The translations under genes and the position numbers were made by a program. The notes under the pieces were generated by a model. The model did not search any database. It was not told where the DNA came from and worked only from the letters and a program-made list of their open reading frames with translations. From a virus, in IMG/VR virus record IMGVR_UViG_3300025345_000016, positions 1-52,513 of that record: a stretch of 52,513 nt of DNA; one strand, given 5' to 3'. Shown one piece after another: positions 43,781-52,269 of this stretch. Each line of letters starts with the position of its first letter. Position 1 is the stretch's first letter.

Positions 43781-43890
43781 TATTTTTGATATTTACTAAT
43801 TATCTTTTCTGTTGATAATCTATCATAATATTCGCTAAAAATTGCCGTTTTATAGTTCTCTAGTATATTTTTCAATTCCAAAAGTACCAC
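43780..43890 (-). CDS. short truncated paralog (36 aa), GTG start
   Basis: GTG at 43890 follows an ACATT box with 10-nt spacing. The first residues (MVLLELKNILENYK) match the start of the 237-aa protein (MLLLELKNILENIK), then the sequence diverges (TAIFSEYYDRLSTEKIISKYQK) and stops. It is best explained as a copied promoter and 5-prime gene end now fused to other DNA, serving as a leader for the coupled 144-aa gene. Confidence 0.55.
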   Translation of the reverse strand: MVLLELKNILENYKTAIFSEYYDRLSTEKIISKYQK

Positions 43891-43897
43891 AACATTA

Positions 43898-44467
43898 TTA
43901 AATGTGTTTTTTAGTTTCTTCTATAATAGAAGATAATATATCTTTTTCATTTATATTGTAAAGTTCTATTCTTAAATCAAGTATAATAGACAATTTATCA
44001 TTAGTTGATAAAAATTTAGTTTTTACATTATTTTCAAGAAGAAAATATTGAGAAAGTATATTACTATCAATTTTTAGAATTTTAGATAATTCGTTTAAAT
44101 CAATTATAATTTTTCCATTTTCTAATTTAGATTTTAATGTTATGGAACTGAATTGGTCTCTTTGTAATTTCAAGAGGGCATATTTCTTTCTTAAAAACAT
44201 ACTGACTTTACTTTTAATAACGCCATTTTTTCCGATAAATGTATCAAAATTATCAATAATTTCTTTAATATCACTACAAATTACATCTTTATAGGGAAGT
44301 TCATTTAAAAATTTTTGAATATATTTGTTTCCGGTTTTTTTATAATGTTTCTTAGTATAGAATTGAACAATACGATATATAATTTTATTAATATATTCAA
44401 GTATATTTTTATCTGATATTTTATTTTTAAAATCTTGATTACAAACTTCGCAGAAGAAATCTAACAT
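43898..44467 (-). CDS. hypothetical protein (189 aa) with N-terminal Cys pair
   Basis: N-terminal FFCEVCNQDF could be half of a zinc site, but no second CxxC pair is seen. The rest is helical and basic, with GVIKSKVSMFLRKKYALLKL and a possible helix-turn-helix near 125-150 (DLNELSKILKIDSNILSQY). A DNA-binding regulator is possible. Starts 12 bp after the stop of the 143-aa gene. Confidence 0.7.
   Translation of the reverse strand: MLDFFCEVCNQDFKNKISDKNILEYINKIIYRIVQFYTKKHYKKTGNKYIQKFLNELPYKDVICSDIKEIIDNFDTFIGKNGVIKSKVSMFLRKKYALLKLQRDQFSSITLKSKLENGKIIIDLNELSKILKIDSNILSQYFLLENNVKTKFLSTNDKLSIILDLRIELYNINEKDILSSIIEETKKHI
43901..43906 (-). promoter_or_regulatory. ACATT promoter box of the 36-aa/144-aa unit
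   Basis: CACATT on the minus strand, 10 nt before GTG at 43890, inside the end of the 189-aa gene. Confidence 0.55.
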
Positions 44468-44479
44468 ACAATGAAAATT

Positions 44480-44911
44480 TTAACGGATAAGATGAATATT
44501 ATTTAAAAGATACCATTTATGTTGATAAAGTTCTTGTTCGGCCTCTTGTTGTAATTGTTCTCCAATAGAAATATAAAGTTGCATTTTCATTTCAAAATCA
44601 TTGACTTCTATGGCATCACCTATACTTGCGGCATTTTGCATATAATATAATCCTTTCTTTTTTAATAAAATACCAACAGTTAATTTTAAAAATGACCATT
44701 TAATTGCGGGAAGTGGTATAACGGGAAGAAAATATGTTGTCTCGTATAATGATTCCCATCTTGTTGATGCCTCTCTTAATGCATCACATATTTCATCATT
44801 AGAAAATTCGGTTCCATCCGGATTATAATGCAAATATCTTTTAGAAGGAATATCTTGGAGATATTTTCTAACTTCATCAATATATTGATTAAATCTTCCA
44901 CAGTTATACAT
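44480..44911 (-). CDS. hypothetical head-tail connector-like protein (143 aa)
   Basis: An in-frame TTG lies 9 bp upstream, but the ATG at 44911 is chosen because it gives the normal 8-nt spacing from the ACATT box. N-terminal helices contain SNDEICDALREASTRWESLY; C-terminal helices EMKMQLYISIGEQLQQEAEQEL. The all-helical small form with a DALREAS-W-x-x-L pattern resembles head-tail adaptor proteins of other tailed phages, but the match is weak. Confidence 0.6.
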   Translation of the reverse strand: MYNCGRFNQYIDEVRKYLQDIPSKRYLHYNPDGTEFSNDEICDALREASTRWESLYETTYFLPVIPLPAIKWSFLKLTVGILLKKKGLYYMQNAASIGDAIEVNDFEMKMQLYISIGEQLQQEAEQELYQHKWYLLNNIHLIR

Positions 44912-44919
44912 TATTTTCA

Positions 44920-44925
44920 AATGTG
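44920..44925 (-). promoter_or_regulatory. ACATT promoter box of the 143-aa gene
   Basis: CACATT on the minus strand, 8 nt before ATG at 44911. Together with the terminator at 44963 it marks the border between the helicase unit and the downstream unit. Confidence 0.58.
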
Positions 44926-44962
44926 ATTTAAAAAAAATAAATGGTTTTTAAAAACATGATAA

Positions 44963-44980
44963 GGGACCCGAGAGGGTCCC
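44963..44980 (-). terminator. terminator after the giant helicase gene
   Basis: GGGACCC and GGGTCCC form a perfect 7-bp stem around a 4-nt loop, 6 bp after the stop of the 2141-codon gene. T-rich DNA follows within 30 bp on the minus strand. The stem resembles that at 25458-25475. Confidence 0.65.
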
Positions 44981-44986
44981 AGAAGA

Positions 44987-47900
44987 TTATACTTCAAACT
45001 CAATTTCATTTCTTTTACTCTTTACTAATTTTCTCAATTTTTCAATGTTTTTAAATAAGGATACAAAAAATTCATTTTGAGTATATTCTAATAAATTAGT
45101 ATTAGATATTTTATGATTTTTTATATAATCTATGGATTTTTCATATGAATTGAATATTTCCGAAAATATGTTTAAAAATTCATCAATATTTTCAATATCG
45201 TATCTATCTTTTACATAATCAATAATTTCATCTTTGTAATAGTTGAATAAGTATTTGTAAATTTCTAACCATTTGGGAACATATAATCTTGAATTAATTT
45301 CTCTGAAAAATACATCAATTATAGTTTGTATATTTTTAACTTCATTACTTTCCGTTAATGAATCAAATACTCTCAATATATTTAATGATGATAATGAAAG
45401 TATTATGTCTTGATAACCATCTTTGATATGAGTATCTACAAAATGTTTAATAACATCCAAGTGGTTTTGATCAATTCGTTTCAAATCCAATTCTTTTATC
45501 AATTTTAACAATACGGGATGATATTCATATTCATTATTATTTTGATTTCTTTCTAGTATGAAAAATGTATTTTCAAATAATTTTAATGATTCAGTAAATG
45601 TTTTAATATATTTAGAAAGTGATAATTGTAAATCATATATATTTGATTTAAATATTCTATTATTTTCATAAACACGAGATATTATAGATAAAATTTCATC
45701 AAGGAATGATTTATTTAATTGTTTAGTATCATATTCTTTTGTTAATATTGAATTTAGTTTTACAATATCAATATAAACATTATGTAATATTGAACCGATA
45801 TTAAGGAATATATCATATGAATCATTTAGGAATTTGTGCATTACAGATAATATATTATACCATGGTTGATATTTTTCATTATCTTTAATTTTTTCTAAAA
45901 TAAGTTTATAACTTTTTAAATAAAGTTCTTTATTATCTCTTACGATATCTAATACTTCTTTACGATAAGGAATAATAGATTCATCTATAATAGTTTTCTT
46001 TGAATAATCATGAACATTATTATAAAATGTTATTATATGTTCTTCGGAAATTTTTCTTTTGTTTAGGATTTTTTGTTTAGTTGAATAGATTTTATTAACA
46101 TATTTTATGGCAAATTGGAATAATTGATATAAAAATGTTGAACGATATTTGTATTCATCGGCGGCATTTTCAATATCAATATCAAAATGAATTAAAAATT
46201 TATTGTAATAATTGTTTAATAATCCTGTGATAACATAAGAATATTCATATGTGCATTGTATAATTTCTTTGAAATAATTAGATATAATATTAACTTTCGT
46301 TTTTTCTTCTTCTGATAATGGAATTTCTTTTAATATTTGATAACTTTCTTTTTCAAATTCCTCTATTTGAGAAATATCATAATTGGGTTCTTCAATTCTA
46401 ATAATATTTTTATCCTCATTTATTTCACTTATTGTATTAATATTTGTTGTATTATTTTCTTCGTTATTATTGTTGTTATTATCATTATTATTATTGTCAT
46501 TTTTATCTTCTTTTTGATTTTTCTTTAGTGATAAATCATTCAATATATGTTCTTTAAGTGAATTAATAACATAATTCATATTTTCAATTTCAAATTTGAT
46601 TTTTTCTATTATTCCTTTATTGATGAATTTGTTATTTTTAACTAAATTCAATATTTCTTTTACAGATTTTAGATAACGAATATAATGTTGTATATACAAG
46701 TGATCAAGTGGTTCATCAATATCGTTATAATTTATTTCAGAATGATAACTATTGATGTATAATTGAAAATCATGTAAATATTCGGGTAAATCATAATTTC
46801 TTATTTCTTTAATAAAGTTATTAAATTCATCCCAATTTTTATTTTTAATGGAATTATTCCATAAATCAATTATTTTTTGAGATGTTTTATAGAATTGATT
46901 AAACCAGGTTGATACATAAAATTTGGGTTTAAATTCTTCAATTCCTAATTCTTCAAATATGAATGTTTTTATGACGCCCCTTATGAACTTAATTTTATTT
47001 CCCTCTATAACATCATGTGTTTTTTGTATTTCCTTAAGGTCTCTTTCTGTCATGGTACCCTCCTTTGAAGTTTTCATATCGTATATTTTTATATTTTTAT
47101 TTTCTTCTTGTGTTTCTTCCTTTAATTTTTCAAACAAATTAATATTATATCCTATGTGGTTAAGAAAATGTTTAATTTTTTCATAAATATTAATAACATA
47201 TTCCGGAATTTGATTTATATCTAATACTTCAAGTGTAATTTTATCGGATAAATTGTAAAATGTAATTTCATCAGGATTTTTCATTTTATATGGATATCTC
47301 ACATTTATTAATATATTTATCGTATTCAATAATTCTTCATCGGTTAAGTTATTTATCATTTCTCTAAAATCTTTATCTTTTATATATTGATAATATAATG
47401 CAAAAAGAATATTATTGAGAGTAATTTTTTGTTTAATATTATTGGTTAATTTCAATATTCTATCATTTAACAACATATAACGATTATAAAATTCATTTCC
47501 TTCATTAAGAATTTGTTCTTTTAGGAGGTTATAATAATCGGTTATTTGCTCTTTATTAATTTGTATAAATTTTGTAAATTTTGAAATATTATTTAATTTA
47601 TCTTTAATATCGGATACGATTTTTTTAATTTTTTTAATATCATCATCATTTAAGAATCTGATATAAACTTTATCTTCGGAAGATTTTTCCTTATCGTAAA
47701 ATATTTCATTAATTTTCTTTATGTTTTCAATGATATTATTCATATTTACAATAATTTTAGATGGAAGTATAAACATTGGACCAAAATAAGTTATATGATC
47801 AAAATTGATTTTAATATTGTTTTTATTTAAGTAATCAACGGTTTTTCTGAAATGATTATAAATCTCGGATATATTTCCATTAAGTAAGGAGGGATAAATT

Positions 47901-50900
47901 CTTTTAATGTATAGATAATATAAATCTTTAAATTTCTTGTTTTTATACAATGTTTCAATTTCTTCACTAATATTATCAATATCTTTTATAAGTTCAATTA
48001 GGTTATGAGATTTTACTAAATTTTCATTATCAATTTTGTGATTATTAATATAGTCATTAATTTTATTAAAGACTTCAGAAATTGTTTGATTCCCGGGATC
48101 AATGATATTTAATATACCATATGTTAGATAAATTTTATCCAAGTGGCGATAACAAGTTGGACATAAATTATGTTTCTTATAGAAATATAAAGTTTCATTT
48201 CCACAAATCTTACATTGTATGGTTAATCCTGTATAATAACCATCTTCTAACTCTTTTGGATTACTTATTTTAATTTCATTTTGTGTATTAAATTCGGATA
48301 CAATAGTATCTTTAAATTTCTTACAATTTTCACATAATACATCACCGGTATTATTATAAGTTGTATTTGAACAATTAACACAAATATATGATTTATATCC
48401 TTTATTTTGACAATCATCACATAAACTTTCTACTATTACATCACCATCTTTTATTTCTCTTTCATAATTTTTACATACAGGACAATAATACACAACTTTA
48501 TCGGAATAATTTTCATAATTATTCGTATTAATTGTTTCTTGTTTCTTTAAATTAAGATATTCTTCGTATTTTTCCTTCAATATGTTAAGATAAAAATCAG
48601 GTTCTAACATGTTTTTATTATCAAGAGGCGCAAATCTGAAATAATTTCCTTTAAATAACATATTAATGGTTCCGATTTTGCCATCACGATTTTTAATTAA
48701 ATTAAATTCAACATCATTAACATCTACGGATACACGATTTCTATTCATTAAAATAACGATGTCGGCCTCTTGTTCAATATCACCGGATCCTTTTAAATCA
48801 GTTAATAATACATCATTTTTCTTTCTTTTTTCTATTTCACGATTTAATTGTGATAATACAAAAATTGGTATATTTAATTTCTTAGATAAAGTTGAAAATG
48901 ATTTAATGGATAATGTTATTCCTATGTAAGTGTTAGATACATTCTTTTTATCAACAATAACATTCATTCTTTGTAAGTAATCTACAAATATCAAATTAAC
49001 TTTATTTTCTTTAACCATTTGTTCTATAACATTTTCTATTTCACTTAATTCATAAGTATTATTTATAATAATCAGTCTTGATAAATAATAATCATTTATC
49101 ATTTTTAAAGTATTTTCAAATTCTTCGTCTTTTTTCATATATTTATCAATTAATGTTTTCTTATCTAATCCTAAAAGAATTTGAAGTATTCTTAATCCAA
49201 GATATTCCTTTTGTGTTTCGAGAGAAATAAATCCAATTTTAATATCAGGATGTAATGTTAATAATGATAAAACATAATTTAATGCAAATGATGTTTTTCC
49301 AATTGATGGTCTTGCACCTATAACGATCAAATTACCTGATTTAATTTCCATTAAATCATCTAAATCTCTAAAATGAGAACGATACATAAATAAATCACTT
49401 AATGATTTTTGTAATATTTCTTCGGTCGTTATTAAATATTTTTCTTCTCCAAATGATTCTTTCTTATTGAAATATTCTTCATATTTTTTAATTAAATCGT
49501 AATTTTGTAATCCTAAAATATGTTCTTTGAATATATCAACAAATTGATTGTAAATATAAAGTAAATAATCTTCGAGTGTGGCGTTTTCTAATGATTTCAA
49601 TACATTTTTGTAGGATTTTTCATAATATTCATAAAGATATTCGTGAAAGTTTTGATCAATACCAGTATCCATGATTGTTCCCAAAAATTCTTCATCATTA
49701 CTTAAATCAAGGATAAATGTATAAGGTGATTTTATTTCTTCGGTTGATTTATATATTTTTTCGAAAATATATTGAGAGGGAGAATTAAATAAAAATTTTA
49801 CAAATATTTCAAAATAATGTAAATATGGTTTAACTTCCTTACTTCTAAATATCAAAAGTGAAATAAATGATTTTTCTAAAATTTCTTTAATATCTTGTTT
49901 TATATCATAGGCATCTTCTATGGTATATAATTTATCTCTTACAATAAATACTGAATTAGGATATACGGTTTTGAACATATAATAAATTAATCTCCTTGTT
50001 TCTAAACTAACATTTTCTAAATCAACGATTATTTGATCGTTATTTAATTTAACTTTTAGATAAGAATTAACTGTTCTAACATTATCAAATTTGGTTTTAA
50101 TATTTTGATAATTGACACGATCAATTAACTTACTCATTTCTTTTAAATTGTGTCTTATTTCTTCAATTTCTTCAATAGTATATTCGTCATTAGGCGATAA
50201 ATTAAAATCAATATATAAATATGGTATCAGTGAAAATGCATATGGTATATATTCGGGAATTTGGATAGTATCTTTAACTACATCTTCATTTAAAATTTTT
50301 GAATATTCTTTTGGTTCTTTTTTAATAGGATTAAGTAATATTTCATCAACAAGAACAGATAAATAATTTAAATCCGTATAAACTCTAATAATTTCATCTT
50401 GTCTTTCTAATACTCTAAAAGTAAATGTATGATTAGAATTTAAAGACAATTTTACTTTATATTCATCAACATTGTAATCAATCATTTTTCTTATAAACGA
50501 GAAATCATTTTTAATCAAATTTTCGATTAATGGAATGTTAATAATAAGTTTTAAATTTTTTCCTTCACTTATCTCATTGATTTTAACATTGATATCATTA
50601 ATAGTAATAAATCCAATAAATACCAGTAATGGAATATTTAAAGAAGATATACAAACTTCAAATGGAGATACTTTAATTCCAGAATAAAGTGAATATAAAT
50701 AAGATATTTCTTTTAATAAATCAAATAATTCCGGTTTTCCTAATCTTTTTAGATATTCTCTAACTGTAACAACCGAATATGCACATATATTATGTAAAGG
50801 TATGGTTGTAATATTTCCGTTATTAATTTCAGTCCAATTACTTTTATCCAATGATTCTTTAATTGAAGAAAATACAATCGCAAATCTTTCTAAAATACTT

Positions 50901-51412
50901 GAATAAGAATAATAAGATGGAAATTCTGTAGAAACAATATCATGATATTTTTTAATTGCAAAAATTAATTTTTCAAATATTTCATTTTTAGAGAGAGAAC
51001 GATTTTCTTGTATTCTTTCTATTTCGATATCTCCCCAAGGATGAGGTAGTGATAATAATGATTTAATTTCAGGATACTGATTTAATACTTCTTGTATTTT
51101 ATTTTTACCGGAATTAATTTTTAATATTTCATCAATTTGTTTTTGGATTTCTTCTGATTTTGGAAATTCCGTTCTAACATATTTTAAAAATACTGGAGAT
51201 TCGAGTATTTCCTCAATCATTTCTTTATCTCCCAAGAAATCATCATTAGAATATTTAGAAGATATATATGATGCAATTCCGTTTGTATGTTTTTTGATAT
51301 AATTCACCATTTTTCTTCCTATGTTCTTTTCTAATTCTTCTCTTTCGATATTTTCAATGTCATTTACCCCATTCAAATGGGGATCTTTACGGTTGTTTTT
51401 CTCTAACTTCAT
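44987..51412 (-). CDS. giant DnaB-family replicative helicase protein (2141 aa)
   Basis: A DnaB/RecA-type helicase core lies at about 685-930: GARPSIGKTS (Walker A, about 700), FVDYLQRM (Walker B), SQLNREIEKRKK, DLKGSGDIEQEADIVILMNRN and a final GNYFRFAPLD, all diagnostic for DnaB. The core is flanked by about 680 upstream residues without recognisable primase or DnaB N-domain motifs. Next come about ten Cys in CPVC, CDDC, CVNC, CENC, CKIC and CPTC pairs (about 975-1090, three zinc ribbons), then about 1050 residues of helical sequence with an Asn-rich low-complexity tract near 1640. DnaB is normally about 450 residues. The ribosome site AAAGGAGG is perfect, and the start overlaps the end of the 100-aa gene by 26 bp. 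Confidence 0.88.
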   Translation of the reverse strand: MKLEKNNRKDPHLNGVNDIENIEREELEKNIGRKMVNYIKKHTNGIASYISSKYSNDDFLGDKEMIEEILESPVFLKYVRTEFPKSEEIQKQIDEILKINSGKNKIQEVLNQYPEIKSLLSLPHPWGDIEIERIQENRSLSKNEIFEKLIFAIKKYHDIVSTEFPSYYSYSSILERFAIVFSSIKESLDKSNWTEINNGNITTIPLHNICAYSVVTVREYLKRLGKPELFDLLKEISYLYSLYSGIKVSPFEVCISSLNIPLLVFIGFITINDINVKINEISEGKNLKLIINIPLIENLIKNDFSFIRKMIDYNVDEYKVKLSLNSNHTFTFRVLERQDEIIRVYTDLNYLSVLVDEILLNPIKKEPKEYSKILNEDVVKDTIQIPEYIPYAFSLIPYLYIDFNLSPNDEYTIEEIEEIRHNLKEMSKLIDRVNYQNIKTKFDNVRTVNSYLKVKLNNDQIIVDLENVSLETRRLIYYMFKTVYPNSVFIVRDKLYTIEDAYDIKQDIKEILEKSFISLLIFRSKEVKPYLHYFEIFVKFLFNSPSQYIFEKIYKSTEEIKSPYTFILDLSNDEEFLGTIMDTGIDQNFHEYLYEYYEKSYKNVLKSLENATLEDYLLYIYNQFVDIFKEHILGLQNYDLIKKYEEYFNKKESFGEEKYLITTEEILQKSLSDLFMYRSHFRDLDDLMEIKSGNLIVIGARPSIGKTSFALNYVLSLLTLHPDIKIGFISLETQKEYLGLRILQILLGLDKKTLIDKYMKKDEEFENTLKMINDYYLSRLIIINNTYELSEIENVIEQMVKENKVNLIFVDYLQRMNVIVDKKNVSNTYIGITLSIKSFSTLSKKLNIPIFVLSQLNREIEKRKKNDVLLTDLKGSGDIEQEADIVILMNRNRVSVDVNDVEFNLIKNRDGKIGTINMLFKGNYFRFAPLDNKNMLEPDFYLNILKEKYEEYLNLKKQETINTNNYENYSDKVVYYCPVCKNYEREIKDGDVIVESLCDDCQNKGYKSYICVNCSNTTYNNTGDVLCENCKKFKDTIVSEFNTQNEIKISNPKELEDGYYTGLTIQCKICGNETLYFYKKHNLCPTCYRHLDKIYLTYGILNIIDPGNQTISEVFNKINDYINNHKIDNENLVKSHNLIELIKDIDNISEEIETLYKNKKFKDLYYLYIKRIYPSLLNGNISEIYNHFRKTVDYLNKNNIKINFDHITYFGPMFILPSKIIVNMNNIIENIKKINEIFYDKEKSSEDKVYIRFLNDDDIKKIKKIVSDIKDKLNNISKFTKFIQINKEQITDYYNLLKEQILNEGNEFYNRYMLLNDRILKLTNNIKQKITLNNILFALYYQYIKDKDFREMINNLTDEELLNTINILINVRYPYKMKNPDEITFYNLSDKITLEVLDINQIPEYVINIYEKIKHFLNHIGYNINLFEKLKEETQEENKNIKIYDMKTSKEGTMTERDLKEIQKTHDVIEGNKIKFIRGVIKTFIFEELGIEEFKPKFYVSTWFNQFYKTSQKIIDLWNNSIKNKNWDEFNNFIKEIRNYDLPEYLHDFQLYINSYHSEINYNDIDEPLDHLYIQHYIRYLKSVKEILNLVKNNKFINKGIIEKIKFEIENMNYVINSLKEHILNDLSLKKNQKEDKNDNNNNDNNNNNNEENNTTNINTISEINEDKNIIRIEEPNYDISQIEEFEKESYQILKEIPLSEEEKTKVNIISNYFKEIIQCTYEYSYVITGLLNNYYNKFLIHFDIDIENAADEYKYRSTFLYQLFQFAIKYVNKIYSTKQKILNKRKISEEHIITFYNNVHDYSKKTIIDESIIPYRKEVLDIVRDNKELYLKSYKLILEKIKDNEKYQPWYNILSVMHKFLNDSYDIFLNIGSILHNVYIDIVKLNSILTKEYDTKQLNKSFLDEILSIISRVYENNRIFKSNIYDLQLSLSKYIKTFTESLKLFENTFFILERNQNNNEYEYHPVLLKLIKELDLKRIDQNHLDVIKHFVDTHIKDGYQDIILSLSSLNILRVFDSLTESNEVKNIQTIIDVFFREINSRLYVPKWLEIYKYLFNYYKDEIIDYVKDRYDIENIDEFLNIFSEIFNSYEKSIDYIKNHKISNTNLLEYTQNEFFVSLFKNIEKLRKLVKSKRNEIEFEV

Positions 51413-51689
51413 AGTTTTTTCCTCCTTTTACTTCGCCATATATTTTATTTTTCAAAATTTCATTTAAATATGAATCTAAAATATCTTTTAAAAATGATAT
51501 TTCTTGTAAATTTAAAGATATGGATAATTTGTGTTTATTGGAATCCGTTATGGTTATAAATACGGATTCGTTTCCTGGTTGTATTTCTATATTTTTCCAT
51601 TCATCATTTCTTTTATGGAAAAATGATATTCCTTTTCTTTCTTTTTGTCCTCCTTTAGGAGGTATATTGCGATTTCTTTTTTCTTTCAT
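51387..51689 (-). CDS. small hypothetical protein upstream of the giant helicase (100 aa)
   Basis: Strong ribosome site GGAGAGGG (51694-51701) before ATG 51689. Basic N-terminus (MKEKRNRNIPPKGGQKERKG), then a beta-rich region with ESVFITITDSNKHKLSISLN and a helix EISFLKDILDSYLNEIL. The strand-strand-helix end resembles small single-strand-binding or PC4-like domains in shape only. First gene of the sigma-70-driven unit, co-expressed with the helicase, so a replication accessory role is plausible. Confidence 0.72.
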   Translation of the reverse strand: MKEKRNRNIPPKGGQKERKGISFFHKRNDEWKNIEIQPGNESVFITITDSNKHKLSISLNLQEISFLKDILDSYLNEILKNKIYGEVKGGKNYEVREKQP

Positions 51690-51710
51690 ATTTCCCTCTC
51701 CTTTATTTTT

Positions 51711-51732
51711 TACCGGGGATTTTCCCGCGGTA
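51711..51732 (-). promoter_or_regulatory. hairpin at the 5-prime end of the helicase transcript
   Basis: TACCGCGGG and TCCCCGGTA (minus strand) pair around AAAA with one C-C mismatch. The predicted transcription start is at about 51731, so the message would begin with this stem-loop, which may stabilise it or serve as an operator. Confidence 0.5.
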
Positions 51733-51737
51733 TGATA

Positions 51738-51766
51738 ATTTTAAAGCATAAATTTTGAAATGTCAA
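51738..51766 (-). promoter_or_regulatory. consensus sigma-70 promoter for the helicase unit
   Basis: On the minus strand, TTGACA (51761-51766) is followed after exactly 17 bp by TAAAAT (51738-51743). This is a near-ideal housekeeping promoter about 50 bp before the 100-aa gene, unlike the ACATT boxes elsewhere, so this unit is likely early and read by host RNA polymerase. Confidence 0.75.
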
Positions 51767-51774
51767 GTTTACGG

Positions 51775-52230
51775 ATAAATACTATATTTTCATAATTTTA
51801 ATTTCCGGAATTGTTATTAAAAATAAATATTTTAAAATATCGTTTTTAAAAAAAAGAATAATTTAAAAAATAATATTATTTTTTTTTAAAAAACCGTAAA
51901 TATAAATATTAAATATATTTTTAAAAAATTTAAATATCCGGATTTAAAATATATTTTATTATAACCACATATTTTAGATAAATATTTTTAGATTATATAT
52001 ATCATGATTCCGGAATATAAAAATATATTTTAATATATTACGGAATATTAATATAATCTTTTATATATTTTATCGGGAGTATAATATAAAATAATATAAT
52101 ATTCCGGAATTAAATAAATATATAAATATATATTTTTCTTTTCTTTCTTTTTTCTTTTTGTATTACTTTTTCTTTTTTCTTTCTTTTCATTTAAAGATTT
52201 AAAAAAAAATAGAAATTTTTCAATTTTAAT
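51775..52230. other. AT-rich non-coding region with TTCCGGAA palindromes, possible control region or origin
   Basis: About 450 bp without a plausible gene, consisting of A/T runs and TATA-like tracts. Four palindromic sites interrupt it: TTCCGGAA at 51803-51810, ATCCGGAT at 51936-51943, ATTCCGGAAT at 52007-52016 and 52101-52110, plus a half site near 52041. CCGG in such DNA is striking. A C/T tract lies at 52138-52188. The region precedes the helicase unit, which fits a replication origin or regulatory site, without proof. Confidence 0.45.
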
Positions 52231-52253
52231 CCGGTACCCATTAAAGGTACCGG
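52231..52253 (-). terminator. 8-bp stem hairpin, probable terminator
   Basis: CCGGTACC and GGTACCGG pair perfectly around a 7-nt loop, 17 bp after the stop of the partial gene at the right edge. Downstream on the minus strand an AT-rich stretch leads to a run of nine T near 52201. Confidence 0.65.
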
Positions 52254-52269
52254 AAAAATAATAAAATTT

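Noticed and set aside
46455-46510. Microsatellite-like ATT repeat in the helicase gene as a separate repeat element
   Set aside because: It is simply the coding sequence of an Asn-rich low-complexity linker, imperfect and in frame.
51775-52200. CRISPR-like array or iterons with regular spacing
   Set aside because: The TTCCGGAA sites are irregularly spaced (71 to 133 bp) and the DNA between them is low-complexity, not spacer-like; no cas genes other than an isolated Cas4-like nuclease.
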